A stretch of DNA of 58,717 nt. It comes from Tubiluchus corallicola (Eukaryota > Priapulida > Priapulimorpha > Priapulimorphida > Tubiluchidae). The stretch is from contig JAQGDQ010000351.1 of the NCBI GenBank assembly GCA_030141605.1, positions 126,001 to 184,717 of the forward strand. The letters are read 5' to 3'. Positions 27,740-41,835 of the stretch are shown in pieces. A model generated the notes under the pieces. The model did not search any database, was not told the origin of the DNA, and was given only the letters and a program-made list of their open reading frames with translations. Position numbers and translations under genes: made by a program. The stretch's first letter is position 1. Each line of letters starts with the position of its first letter.

Positions 27740-30700
27740 ATAGTTTGTAGTACTCTAAATATTTAACTACAGTGGCATTTTATCACACTACCAATTAAAT
27801 CATCAAGCCATTTCTTATGCTCATATTCGTCAAACTATTTATTGATATCCATGTTTTATGGTTCTGCTTGGTAGGCAAAAGTTACGATACTATTTTTTTC
27901 AAGAGGACAAAAGTAGAAAGACTAGCAATGACGACTTACTATGCATGTACGTGATAATACACAAGATAGGCTCAAATTTCACATGAACCACTTAATATGT
28001 CACTCATGCACAATCGTAAATTATCGTATACAGATTAAATCTCTGTAAAGACTTACTTCGTGCATCGAAAACTTATACTAATGTGGAATAAATAACACCC
28101 GGGCGCATATAATCGAGCTAATTTACCGGGAATTAATTTTATAGGTTTTAGACGATCCTATAAACTCTTACACGTGGCAATACTTTTCCAGCGAGATCTG
28201 AGCCATCATCATGAATGAGTGGAAATGCATTACATCGCCGCAGCGCGAAGCATGTTTATTGTTTACACTGTACAATAAAAGTTTACCACCACTCTAGTAA
28301 GTATATTGATGCTGCTGAATCGAAGCGATGTAGTACCGTATCGCGCGCGTGGGCGTGAATAATGAGTCATCAGATCCCAAAACTTAGTAAATCACATACG
28401 TACTACGTACGTCATACGTACAGCACCTACCTGATGCTGTAGAATGAAAACAGAAAGTAATTATCAAGAAGAAAATTAAAATGCAGCTCCATCTTCAAAG
28501 CAGCAAAAAAGACAGATCCAAGAGTCCAACTGCTAGCTACCTTAGTGGTGTTCCAATCTTACTTTGAAGCTTCGGAACTAACCCTCTTACATTAAAAACA
28601 AAGTTTTCTCTACTTTTAGATAACATGACAATTCGTCGTTTTATTTATTATAATGCGAGTATTTCAGTAGCCTACAAAGTACAAAAAGTCAGTGTACCTC
28701 AGTGGTGTACTGGTTAGCATAGCATATTTAACAATTACATTACAGAAAGCAGGTCTTGAGTGAGAGTCCGAGTGGAAATTGAACAATTTCAGACTTTCTA
28801 ATTTAGTAATGCTTTCGTGCACTCGTATGCGTAAACACATAAAGTGATCCTACTACTGCTTGTATGCCTGACAGCTTGTATGAAGCGACTGATAACTAAG
28901 TACTGGATTTCATGGTAGCCGTTAAGACTTTACGACTGCTCACGAGAAATAGAGTACTTGTAACGTTTCATGAGATTACATCTGCATTACACCCTATTTC
29001 AATCTCTCATTATTTCACCTTGGCCTCACACACTGTAAGCAATGTCGCATACTTCGATAGAGAGTGCACGCTTCAATCGCGAATACGCAGTGTAATCTGG
29101 CGACCCCGTGACCAATGATATTGAACCTATACGAAAATCATTTCGTAACCTTGGACTTAAGCACAAGTTTACCTTTGCAAAATATTTCACAACGTTTTTC
29201 GCTTAAGTTTACATTTGGCTGTAAGATCTGTAGGAAAGCTGAGGCACAGACAGGTGAATCAATCACAATTCTTAACATTAACATTACCACTAGCTGTCTT
29301 GTAATTTGCTAATGCCCAACTAAAAAGCTTCTGATTGTTTCAGAAACGAAATGACAAGTTCAATAACATTTCAGTTCTGCATACTAGTCTGCAAGAATGT
29401 AGTAGTAGCTTGAACGCAAGAAGAAACCAGTACACAAGCCCTCCAATACCGTCAATCAGTTTTAAGTTACCAAAAATGTTTGCAAGTTAAGTATTATCAG
29501 TCTAGTTATCATGCAATTATTAAAGAAGGCGTCAAAATTTCATTCTACGCAGAAGAAAATCTACATTAGACTACACACAGCTTGGGTTTGCACAAGAAAA
29601 AGAGCAGTGACGTCAGCGAGCCCAGATTAGCAATCCCTAATCATTCAAAGGTGCTTCTTTCCTCAACAAAATTTTGCAAATCCAAACCGAAATATTGCAA
29701 GTCTCTGCTGCGATTGCTATCTAAACAAAACGGTAAATTATTTTCATTAGTTTTTCTGACAGTTCTAAACTGATTTCAACAGATTCTTGCCGGTTAACTC
29801 CTGCCGAACGAAGCTTCATAGCCTTCGTTCTGTAGCGAATACAGAATTTTGTGGAAGTTTTTTTACCTAACGCTAACAGCGCCAGAAACAAGTTTTCTTC
29901 CCCGCCCGCCACGGGGCGTTGCTTGACAAAATATTGTCAAGTTGTAAGTTGCAATATAGCATTGCATTAATTAAAAAACATATTAAATGCCAACGACAGT
30001 CTAATATGTCTTTGTTTTTAAAACGCACTGAACAAAAAAAGTTTGAACTATTTAAGAAGTACGAAGTTACAATCACTCTACTGATTAAAATTTTTGAAGA
30101 AAATTCTGCTCTTTTCTTCTCCGTCTATGCAAATGTCTAAATTGCCGTTTCTGAAGTTTTAGTTCACTTGGCGTTGTGCTGACGTCACACAGACCTTCAT
30201 GGTTGTCCTAGAAAAATCATGCGCGCCAAAGACAAGATGTCAACAAAGCAAGTGGGATTTTACTGGGGCAGAAAATTTGACACACAAACCGTGATGGTAG
30301 AACGGGTGAACTCTTTCTATGCCGAGGCCTGTGAAACTGAAGTCCATTATTATAGTTTATGCGTTTGAAATTGTTTCGCCTAATCTTCACAGTTTTGGTA
30401 ACGTTTTATCTCGAGTGTACTGTGAGAGAGGCTCTTGATGCGCTAAATAGATGTCATGCCATCTCTAGGCAAACACCAGTAACATACATGTGACTAAACA
30501 GAAGTCCACAGTGATTTCCCCCACACGTGCCTGACGGAAGAGTTTAAACTTAAAAAAGGTTGGTGAACACATTAAGAGATCTACGATCATCCATAGCCTC
30601 TGCCACATGAAAAAACAAACTGAGAAAAAATGAAAGAACAAAATCACTGTGCAGAAAGCCATAGATTTGTTCTGTTCTAACAAATTTACATTGGCCTAAA

Positions 30701-33589
30701 ACAACTTGGACGAGTCAGTGACTAATAAATTTACAAAAAACTTAAATAACTTTTCACCTGCCAAAAGTTAGTGTAATCTCTGCAACAATATCAACTGTTC
30801 TCAGTCTTTCTGACCTTTAAAATTAAAGAGCGATACCAAAACGTTTATGAAGTTAAAATTCGTGAAATTAACAGCAGTGGGTGGTCACTAGTTTCGCAGT
30901 TTATTTGTACAAACACACTGAATATGATCACTGCAGCAGTTGAAAACTATCAAATCGATTTACACAAATTCAACCTTTGCCGTTTAAACTTAATTCAACG
31001 TTCACTAAAATCATTCCGCATTACTTCTGCCAATATCGAAGAAACTTATCCGTCAAAATTGTATTTGAAAGAGGTAAATATTTCTCTGCTGTCGCCAGCC
31101 ATTTAAAGGCGCTATTTTAATCAACTTTCTTTAATTCCTTTACTAAAACCAATTGCACCCATAAAGGCAAATCTACGCTCACTTAAAACGGCACCTAAGC
31201 ACTCGTTAAGCTAATCATGCACAGTATAATAAACGCAGTTGCCTGTATTAACGCATTTTGGCAGAGTGCTAATGCATCACAAGCTTTTTAACTGATTACT
31301 GTGCTTCCTTAGTGAAGGCTAGCGTATTTCTCTGGCTGAAAGCGCGAATATTGGCTCTTAAGCATACACTCACAACAAAAACACGCTTCTCATATCATGC
31401 TACTTAAAAGCAATAATTGTCAGGAAAAGATACGGATGCTGATGCGCCTACACATAACTAGTAAAAGTCAATCACCCTGTCGCATTCGAATGTAAAAAAT
31501 GCTAAAAGAAAAATAAATTCATCACTTTGTAGTACTCAGAATTGGAATGGACAAGATTTGTAATTATAATTTAGACTTTGATCGAACTATGCATGCATAA
31601 TTTGTACATAAATAAATGTTTAGCATATCGGACTACATACTATAAACTTGTTACTCTTGTCGATATATATCACACAATTATGTAGTCAAATTATGTATTG
31701 CCAAATGCAAGTTAATTCCAAGTTATTCTCGCTTTGAATGGAAAATACGACGATATTTTTGACCATGCAGGAGTAATTAAGAAAAGACAAAAAAAGCATG
31801 AAAGATAGAGGGAGTCTCTGTATCTCCCACTAAATCTGGCTTCTGCTCTCAGCAAACTCAGTAAGGAGCATCAGCATATCGTTAGCTTGTATTCATTATT
31901 CCACTAATCAACACTCAAGAGAAAAAAGCAACAGGTGTAATTTTCAAGTGTTTCTTGGTTTAAATGCAATAATTTATTATTTTTACCCCTGCTGGCTGAT
32001 ATGTACCTAGTCTAACATAAGCCTGACAAAAATTACATCATATGCCGCCACACTTCGCAGGACTTTGTTATTGCGGATGTATAAAGCAAATGAAACTGCG
32101 AAGAAGTGAGAAAGCATTTCACGACTTATGAGTGAACGAATGAATGACTGAATAAAACAAACGAAAAGATAAAAACATGAAAGAAAAAGCCAATCAACAT
32201 GCAAATGACGTATAGGCTGATGAATATGTGAATGAACAAACGAAAGAAAAATGCCGGGCTCGTTGCCTGACTGACTAACTGTCTGGCTGGCTAGCTTACG
32301 GATTGACCAAGTATACACCTTTATCTCTATAACAAATAGATCATTTTATATAGGCATACTATAGTGATCAAAAAGACATGACCGCGCTAGTACAAACACC
32401 ACCAATCATTTAGATTTAAACGGGTCAATGATAAACGAAATCATAAAAATAAACCATAATTACATGACAGCCACAAAATTTGCACGTCGAGTATTTTATT
32501 GCCACACATCACACAGAAGTCCAATTATTCGTTACATGCGAATTACGAACAACTCACCAGTTTAATGAAAATATAATAGAAGCGCATTAATAATGATAAT
32601 AACCATATAACATTACAGGAAGCCAGTTATGTGAGAAATCAAGAAATGTCCGAGTTTGTCCGATCTTTCATATAAGTGGGAAAAATATCAGCGACGATAA
32701 TCAGCGGCTGGATACTTATTAGTGCTACTGATCCTTGCACACAATCACGGCACAAACGACAACTTTTACAATGAAGCGAAAGATTTTAGATTGGCTAATC
32801 TTATCCGATCAGTTGGTAATGAAAACCAGCGGCTAATCTAACAAGGATTAGTGCTCAATAAATGTTACTCAGCCGGCAAATCATCGTAATAACACAAGTT
32901 TAGTACGGCGAGTTAGCTAACAAGTGAATAGGGCATTAGTAACACGCGAAGAAAGCAAAATTAAAATGGCTGATTTCGTGATGTTTAATGAATCATGTGA
33001 TTGTCTCTATACTAGGGATGCACAAGGTTCAGGAAACGCAATAAGGTAAATTATTCAGCAAATCGGGATCGTTTATGGCTCGTCAATGCAATACTACATT
33101 CGAATAATTCTGGTGTCGAGCTTTAACTGAATGCTTCAAGATATTATTAAAAGATTACGACGTATATGTAGCTGCCTACGTTAAGCAATACTAGATTCAG
33201 TTAGTAAATCGATGAGTGACCGCCAGGAAAATCTGTATGGCAATGCCTCCAGCTATATCTCTCGATGAAGGAGGTTATCTAAAACGTTTGTAGCCTCATA
33301 CGGTATTATAGATGATACTAAATTATATAAAAACAGTCAGGCAAAAATAATAAAGCAATTTCAAATTAAAATTCCACTCACAGATATGGTCACTTGAAAG
33401 TAAAGTCCGACAGGGTCACAGGAAGAACTCTTGCTACTCTGATAAATCAAAATCCGCCTAAAAGAAAAAAGAGATACTTGGTAACACATTGCCGATAAAA
33501 ATCACATTTTGCAAGAAACACAATTAACGGTTGATTTAAGTGTATAATCTTCACATCTGCACAGTTTTTGCTTTTTGCTATTATAAAAA
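27740..33589. other. Non-coding DNA
   Basis: No gene recognised. A weak tRNA-like patch at 28690-28775 (GTACTGGTTAGCAT ... GAGTCCGAG) could be a diverged SINE. A cryptic tetranucleotide patch lies at 32125-32300. Confidence 0.5.
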
Positions 33590-33768
33590 GTTTCATGATT
33601 TTATGTAGCAGGGTCAATATCTTAACTTCTTGATGACATTGTAAATTTTAAATGCTTTTACTCACATTTTGTATATAGTAATTTATGGTATTTCTAGTTT
33701 AATCATTGTAAATTAAATTGTATGTTGTTATGGCTTTTATGCTGAAATAAAATAATCAATCAATCAAT
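33590..33768 (+). mobile_element. Probable LINE 3' tail ending in (AATC)n
   Basis: AT-rich sequence ends GGCTTTTATGCTGAAATAAA followed by ATAATCAATCAATCAAT. This arrangement (GCTGAAATAAA plus a 4-bp tail repeat) is typical of 3' ends of CR1/L2/RTE-type elements in invertebrates. No coding remnant is recognised upstream. Call based on resemblance only. Confidence 0.4.
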
Positions 33769-33769
33769 A

Positions 33770-36700
33770 TGAACAGTACTAGGTAAGAATCTCATCTGTC
33801 AAAGTAGCCGAGAACTACTTTTTATGCTTAAGTACATGAAACAACAAAAAATGCAACCAACTTAGTCGAATCACTCTTTTCAATCAAGCCTGTGTCTGTG
33901 TCATCGAAATTAACATCACATGTCACTAAAATAAGCAAAACCTATCAATAAATTGTATCTATACAGGTTACAAAATTTATATTTCACATATGCACATTTT
34001 CTTAGTTTCTTTTGTATTAAATACAAACTACAAATACAAATCCCTGCTTACTGCAATTTAAAAAAAGGAAAGCCACTCATAAATTTTACTCATACTCAAA
34101 ATTGAGGTTCACAACTAATTAAGTGAAAAGTAAAGAACACACTGTTAAGACAAGAGTTCTTTAGCAAAAAATTACTACTACCACTACTCTACTAGTGTAT
34201 TAGCTTATTATAATGATAGTACTAACCATATATTGAATTATTGTATAAGTTAGCAGATCTTGTATTGCAATACTTTCTAGCAATATGAAGCTGTTCTAGG
34301 TGTGAGGAAAATACTGCTCGCAGACAGCTCGAAGTCACAAGCAGACAAGATTGATTTTCACGCCAAATTTGATACTCTTACCAGCGTAAGATAATTAATA
34401 ATAAAATCTTTCAACAATAATCCAGTTACGCCCGCCGCCATTGAAAAGTTTAACAACTGTAAAATATACTCGTGTGAGGAAAGAATGTTTTTCAGAGACA
34501 ACACAAACCTGCTACTTTAAATGCCTGGGTTGTTAACAGTGTCATCATTACGATATGTACAGTAACAGTGCCACATTTAACACAATGGGCGAGTTAATAG
34601 GATTTGGATACGGGGCTGTAAAATAGCTGTAACAATTTTATTTCAATCTGCTCTGCTTGTAATAAATTAAGTGGCGAATTACGTGACTCAGTGACTGCCG
34701 ATCAGAGTTAAGTTAATAATGATTGGGCGTTTTAAACAACGCATCTCACAATAACTGAGTACTAATGCATTCGACTAATTTATAAACAGCTGTTTAGAAA
34801 TCTGAAATTCTTTTACTTTCTTTACAGCTAATTATTATTATTGGTACTTTGAAGCAATATTTGACAGTACAAAACTGCTTAACACAGGTATAAAATCATA
34901 GGCCTATTAAAACACTGCACTATCGCGGTGAGGAGAAATCACTTGATCTCATTTTCAGAGAGAGGCATAAATTAATACGGCAGCATTTATCTTTTCAACA
35001 AATTACGATACTTTTAAAAGAGTACAGAGCTACAATTTCTCAATCAAGATCAATAAAGGCCTGCATGAGACCTAATACAGTAACTGTAGCACTGTAGCTT
35101 CTACCAAACTGAGATGGGTTATTTATTAATGAAACGATATAAATAACTATTTTTAAACAAAAAGCACCAAAGCGGCTCTAAAGTACAATATGACACTAAT
35201 TTATGATCCTGAGCAAATTTCTCACAAGACGTGTATACATAGCAATATACAGCGTGTAATACAAACCAGTTAAAGTTTGAACATATCAGCTACACTGCCT
35301 TAAAGCAAATAAAGCTCATTGTGTACATTAATAACTAATTCAAATACCTAGCCGGTAAGTAATGCAAGTCACTGTAATTAAAAGCTTATAACCATAAAAA
35401 TCGCAATTACTAGTCTTAAGACACAAATTTCAAGTTAAGTGCATAATTAATGTCATAAAGAAGTCAGCCCTCTCATCTGGTGCTTCTAATCATTCATAAA
35501 CTCAGAAACTTCTAAAGCAAAAACACAAATTAAAACAAAGTAGAAAACTTACTTTTTGAAGGCCAATCAAGCATTAATAATCCAATAAAAGTGATATCAC
35601 TAATCGCAGATGTTCAAAGACTGCAAGCCTATCTTCTTCACAAGTTTAACTAGACGCATCATTAAGTCATTTGTTCATTAGGTGGAGTGTATTTTTATTG
35701 CCAACAGCCCTCGCTAAGTAGTAATGGATCGCTAACTTAGTCAAGTCAGGCACTTCTTCTCTCTGTCCGGCAGTTACTATAAATGTATAGTTTCGTTTAA
35801 TAAAAGTTCAAAGCATAACACTGACGCATCCGATCCATTGTGCACACTATTTAGCAGCCGTCAATCGCTTTCCACCATTACGATCGCTCAATACACGTTT
35901 AACCAGCTAGGCTATATGTTTGCAATGAAGCTTACTCAGCACTGCTGTGATACTCTGTGCTGTATGTACACGGCGCAGTTGACTGCTTGGACGCTTTCAT
36001 CTTCGCAGGGGGTGCTAGGGCCGGCAGATGTGCCGTCACCAGCTGGAAGAACTGCAGCCTGGTACTCAAATTGTAAAATAATTCGATAGCGGTTTGATTG
36101 TAATTTTTCTAAACGTTTTCTATATAGTTCATAATATTTGCAAAGTAACTGCAAAAAACACGTAGGGAGACTGGCAAGGTTAATAAAAGAATTCCCCAAA
36201 CAAATAATAGTGAAATTCAAGCAAAAGTTTGCATATTATTTGCATGGATTAGCTAGGTAAAATATGTTCAGCGATATTCGTTTTTAACGCACTAAATGCA
36301 CTCAATTGCAGTATTTCAAAAGAAAACATAACATGATAACACAATGAACATAAACAATAACTTTAAGTTTCTTAATTAATAGCAATAACTAATTGCCGAT
36401 GCTGTCGTTAGTAGATATAAAACAGACGTTTCCATTAGTACAGTGACAAAGAACCAAAAAAACAGAATCAATTCCGTCATTGGAAAAGAAATTCCAAATA
36501 CTAACCTAATATTTACGCTGCCGTCGCAGGCGTCGCTGAACGTCACGAGCCTCATACAACTGGTATAACAAGCTAGGTACCACCAATACATTCAGCTCAA
36601 AGTTCAATCTGGTGTGGAAAGAATAAATATTACCGCCACGGAGCCGACTGCAGAGTACTTAACACGGCATGCAAGGGTGGGTGCTATGCCTGATGAGTGT

Positions 36701-37534
36701 ATTAAGTTAAGAATCATTGAAACGCTCGAACAAACATTAACCGTTTCGTAATTAGGTAATGAAAAAAAGATCATAATACTGTAATGATCAAATAATCAAA
36801 TTTAAAACAAAAAGCCATAATGGCATATAATTTATTATCTTTTTGACCTCACAATTGAAAAGATGTTTCGAAGCAAGCTTTCGTATATAAAGGTTTTTAA
36901 ACATTGACTTTGTACGCAATGGAAGCCGAAAGAAACACGACGAAAACTGAGTCTTAAAAATTGTATTTCAGTCTTCATATAGATTTTTTCCATCATGTCT
37001 AGACAATGCTAATACATCATTATAATGCTGTATAACATTACACTACTACGTAATACGGAGTACTGTGCTGAAAAGAGGGTCAAATTGCCAATTACAAACA
37101 GATTAGTACTATTATTAGAATACAATAATTGCTTATGAAAAGTTTGATCCATCGCGGCCGTAGAATCCGCGTGGCGCCACCTTTGTAAGAACTGCAACAA
37201 GAACAGAATTTAGTTTAGATACGGTCTCGGCAGAGTAAGTTTTCGGTTGCCCTTTTCAAGGCTGTTTTGCTTGATTCGCGAGAAACATCTGTACTGGTAA
37301 TTATGTGCGCTTTTTTTAGATTGCTTCGTCGTAGTGCATATTTTCGAGTCGGCAAATACAATGTTATAAAAGCTCTCTCTCTCTCTCTTAAATTTACAAG
37401 TTTTGCACAGCTCTCCAACATAAACATATCATCTTATAAACAAATAGAAAGAAAATAAAACAATACATTATTAACCATCTAAAAAACTTCTGTGATCCAG
37501 TATATACTTCAGTGCTTGGTAATTAATGGTCTCA
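33770..37534. other. Non-coding DNA with one GC-richer island
   Basis: Most of the stretch shows nothing. An island at about 35930-36060 is GC-rich relative to the surroundings and open in more than one frame on both strands, with a TATAAAT at about 35778-35784 on the plus strand. No exon can be named. Confidence 0.45.
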
Positions 37535-37990
37535 TGGTGACGATGATAATGATGTTGGTGACGATAATATTTATTAATATTAACTAATGATCCTAAAATT
37601 ATATCAAAACACTATGAAAAAATATACCCATGAGTTTTGGCCCTAACATTTTCTATTTGAAAGATAAGCAATGATAAGCTACGTTTGAATTTAAATCAAA
37701 TAATTATGATAAGAATTATAATGACGATGACGATGATGATGATGATGATTATGATGATGATGATGATGATGATGATGATGCTGATGATGGCGATGGTGAT
37801 GATGATGATGATGATTTCTAAGATCATAACGATGATAATCATGATATTAATTACGATGATTATGACGAAGATAGCTATTATGAGAAAAATGTGATGAGAA
37901 AAAAGAAAACAAAAAAGAAAAACAGGAAAAATACTATGATGACGGTAGAGAAGGAAGGCGATGTTGGCGATGACGTATTTGTCCTTGTTG
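37535..37990. repeat. GAT/ATG triplet microsatellite with decayed flanks
   Basis: The core at 37720-37815 is nearly pure GAT. Scattered GATGA/GACGAT triplets run out to both sides. The poly-Met reading frame through it is an artefact. Confidence 0.9.
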
Positions 37991-39493
37991 TTGTTGATAT
38001 TAGTGTGATGACAATGATTGTAATTTGTAACGAGATAGTGACGTGGGAATTACTGGTAATTTAATTGGCTTCACGGTATCGTTTATACAGCAGGCAAACT
38101 TAAACGTTACTCAAGGCTGTCAAATTTTGTTAACAAAACAAATCAACCTTGCGTAATGCGCGCCAATTAGCGCTACCCCATGCGTGGCTCTGGTTTCCGA
38201 TAGGCAAACTATTCTCGTTCCCTTTTAATTAGCATTGTGTCAATGTTTGACAAAAGCCTGCTGCTGCGCTGCTAGTAGAATGAAACCCGTTCTTCGCTTG
38301 CCTGGCTCGTTCTTTTCTTGCGGAGCAGCACCGGGCTTTGACTGAAAATTCTATTTTACAGATCACGCTGTGATCAAACTCTAGCATTTTCTCACTTCCC
38401 CGCTAAACTGTTCCCAACAAAATCAATTTCTGGAAACCTGCGCTACCCGTGACATTTAGTTGACGTAGCTATTTGAGATAAACATTATGTATATTGATTC
38501 AGTCAAAGCAGGCAGAGAGTTTGCCCCAGTGTGATCGATGCAGAGAGCTGAATCTGCCGGGAGATTGAAGGTGAATTGTCCCGCATGTAATTAATGAACA
38601 GGAAAATACTCAGTATCATCAGAACGAAGGACGCGCATGGGATGATGATGTGAGTCATCTGAACCAATGAAGCCATTGTTTGAGGGGCGGATCGCGGAGG
38701 GGTTGGGCCAATTTTTTTGCTACGAGGCGACTGGGGCTATTAATTCTTAGGTACAGGAAACTGTTTTACTTACCAATTATTTGCGAGCTTTGTTTCTGAT
38801 TGTTTTTTCAAAGGCAATAAAAAGATATTAAAAGTTTTATAACACAAGGTTGTACATAATGTGTGTCAGTGTGTGTTTTCATTTGCAGTGCAAATTTAAT
38901 TTGAAGGTATTTTTTCTTAGTTATATAAGCGCGAGGGTACGCTATTACCCCATATTTATTGAAGATAAAGGTGTTATCGTGGTGGTTTAGTTTATTTTAA
39001 TGGGTTTTCTAAAGATGGCAAGTCTCGGGAAACCTCTCTCATATTTTCTATTGTTTGTATGACCAAAGTCATTAAAAGTTTTTAAAGATCGGTGCGGAAA
39101 AGTAATCAGTGTTGACGTTGCTTTGACCTTAAATGATAAATAAATCAGTATTGTATATAATTTCCTATCTGTATTTTTTTAAATACAGGCGTATTTCGAG
39201 TATGACATTACAATAGTAATTGCACGAAATGTCATAACTTCCGTGCAAACTCTTATTGATTAATTAAAACACGTGACAACATTCATTAATCGTACACAAG
39301 CCACAATCTCTTGAAACAAGGTAAAACTGCGAAGGGTTGTGACAATATAAAGCAATTATTGTGTAGGGAACCATCCTCATGAGGATTAGGGCAAGAGCAG
39401 GAACTGTTATATTATTAGAGAAGCCGGCTACGATAAAGCCACTTTAACTGGCCCACAATGAGCTTATAGCGTTTGTATAAAGTGGCAAAAGGT
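37991..39493. other. Non-coding DNA
   Basis: No exon, RNA gene or element recognised. Confidence 0.5.
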
Positions 39494-39772
39494 TTTACTT
39501 TACTTTACTTTACTTTACTTTACTTTACTTTACTTTACTTTACTTTACTTTACTTTACTTTACTTTACTTTACTTTACTTTACTTTACTTTACTTTACTT
39601 TACTTTACTTTACTTTACTTTACTTTACTTTACTTTACTTTACTTTACTTTACTTTACTTTACTTTACTTTACTTTACTTTACTTTACTTTACTTTATTT
39701 TACCTTACCTTACCTTACCTTACCTTACCTTATGTTTCCTTTCCTTACCTTACCTTACCTTATTTTACTTTC
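39494..39772. repeat. (TTTAC)n array 1
   Basis: About 42 pure TTTAC copies to about 39703, then a block with TTACC units, then mixed units. The sharp change from TTTAC to TTACC suggests unit mutation followed by local spread. Confidence 0.97.
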
Positions 39773-39890
39773 ATCTATTATCGCTACCAGCGTTATTATT
39801 ATCGTCATCATCAGATCGCTATTACCAACCATCGAATTATGTACTGCAATCACAGAAGTTTTTATAGCTGGTTAAATGTTTTATTTTCTT

Positions 39891-40362
39891 TTTTACTTTA
39901 CTACATATTACTTTAAATTACTTTATGTTGCATTGTTTTACTTTACTCTGCTTTACTTTACTTTACTTTACTTTGCTTTACTTTACTTTGCTTTACTTTA
40001 CTTTACTTTACTTTACTTTACTTTACTTTACTTTACTTTACTTTACTTTACTTTACTTTACTTTACTTTACTTTACTTTACTTTACTTTACTTTACTTTA
40101 CTTTACTTTACTTTACTTTACTTTACTTTACTTTACTTTACTTTACTTTTCTTTACTTTACTTTACTTTACTTTACTTTACTTTACTTTACTTTACTTTA
40201 CTTTACTTTACTTTACTTTACTTTACTTTACTTTACTTTACTTTACTTTACTTTACTTTACTTTACTTTGCTTTACTTTACTTTACTTTACCTTGCGTTA
40301 TGTTACCTTATCTTACACCGTTTCACGTTACTCCACTCCACTTCACTTCACTTTACTTTTAT
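39891..40362. repeat. (TTTAC)n array 2
   Basis: More than 60 TTTAC copies, with GCTTT variants at both edges and degenerate units beyond. Separated from array 1 by about 120 bp of other sequence. Confidence 0.97.
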
Positions 40363-40904
40363 TTTTTTATTTTTTTTTATTTATTATTTGTTTTTTTTAC
40401 TTTCTTTTTCACTTTAAAGATTTGAAATAAATTTCTTACAAATTAATGTTGTATGAAATTTTCGCATTACTTGTGAGAGTTACCGAATACTGATCTTAAC
40501 ATCGTCTGATGGTACAAGAAATCGCGAACCCCATAATCAATAAAAGACCGAGGTTTGCAAGTTGGTTAGGAATGAAGAGCCATTTCGCGGATTTATCTTT
40601 GACTATTGAGGGGTAACGATTAAACCTAATTTGCTACAACAGGTAATTTATTAAATGGCAAATGAAAAAACGCGAAAAAATCTGAATTTTTCTCGATTAT
40701 AAATTCTGTGAGTAACCTATCGTTAATCCAAAGATTATACAATCTGTAACAGATCTACAACTTTCTAAATACACCACTCAACTGCTACAAGTATTAGATT
40801 ACATCAGCGGTTCATAGATGGCGCATATGTGCAGCTAACAAATTATTAAGAAAATAATGGCCAGGTAATAGTAAGCCAGTCTGTGCAACCAGAACGACAG
40901 AAAC

Positions 40905-41126
40905 AGAGACAATGACAACAACAACGACGACCACGATGACGACGACGACGACGACGATGACAACAACAACAACCAACCAATCTAGATGACAATGACCATG
41001 ACTAGGGCAACAGCAATGGCAGCAGCAGCGGCAGCAACAGCACAACAACAACTGCAGCGGCAGCAGCAACGGCAACGGCAACAGCAACAACAGCAGCAAC
41101 AACAACAACAACAATAACAACAAACC
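40905..41126. repeat. Mixed ACA/ACG/CAG triplet microsatellite
   Basis: Runs of ACAACAACG, GACGACGACG, CAGCAGCGG and CAACAACAA. The Leu/Val-rich minus-strand frame is a by-product. Confidence 0.9.
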
Positions 41127-41555
41127 AAACTTAATAGGCAATACTTAATTAGTTAATGATTACAACCACAAAGCCTAGGTTAACTTTTAAACACTCATCT
41201 TCTGCGCATTAAACATTTGGAAATTACTTAAAAAATTCGGAATACATTTAGCTTAAAAAAGTATAATAGTAGTCTACTTGAATATTTATTGCACAACTAA
41301 CAAAAACCCTTTACGTGTTATGATAAATCACAATGAACAGGTCAGTAATAAACTTCAAGTTATCTAGGGGGCAACAATATTAAACTGATACCGCACGCCA
41401 GAAATAATTATTCTGAAAAGGCATTATTAATAAACGTTAACATTGTTCACTTTTGTCAAATGGTTGCTATTAATAACTACTTTTCATTCTTCACTGTAAA
41501 ATCGGATTTTGCTCTCCCATGTGTTGTTTCATTGAGATTTCTGAATTCCGCCCCG

Positions 41556-41820
41556 TTATGACGGCGAACCTTGTTGAGATAAACATAGAAAATTCAATAT
41601 TCCTGCTGCAGTTAAAGGAGCTTGGTCGTAATATATACGCCTGACGTCATTCGCGGATTCATTGTCAATAATAGGTCCTAAATTATCCTTTACGAGTAAA
41701 TGCCGAAGAGTTTTGCGAGTTAATGCGACGATGGTGGTTACGTCGAAGAACTGAGATATCACAGAGGCGGATTTTATTTGACAGATGATTTCATCTAAAT
41801 CCGCGTTTAGAACAAAACAA
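41556..41820 (-). CDS. Unrecognised protein-like open frame (candidate exon)
   Basis: On the minus strand an 80-odd-codon frame runs out of the triplet repeat into non-repetitive sequence, ending in TAA at 41556. It contains NADLDEIICQIKSASVISQF, TRKTLRHLLVKDNLGP, NESANDVRRIYY and APLTAAGILNFLCL. Composition looks like a soluble helical protein, with many codons ending in C or T, and GC is higher than in the surroundings. I do not recognise a family. There is no clear start; upstream the frame enters the triplet repeat, so a splice acceptor near 41825 or a start outside the window would be needed. It could be a decayed mobile-element gene, an isolated terminal exon or chance. Confidence 0.25.
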
Positions 41821-41835
41821 AAACAAAAATAACAA

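Noticed and set aside
28690-28775. Possible tRNA gene
   Set aside because: A-box-like sequence is present but the B box is poor and the arms do not pair; at most a diverged SINE.
37685-37894. Met-rich frame
   Set aside because: Produced by the GAT/ATG microsatellite.
39473-40430. Frames of 147-184 codons repeating YFTLL
   Set aside because: Direct translation of the TTTAC arrays; no non-repeat protein sequence is attached.
40812-41141. Leu/Val/Cys-rich minus-strand frame
   Set aside because: Produced by CAA/CAG/GAC triplet repeats.
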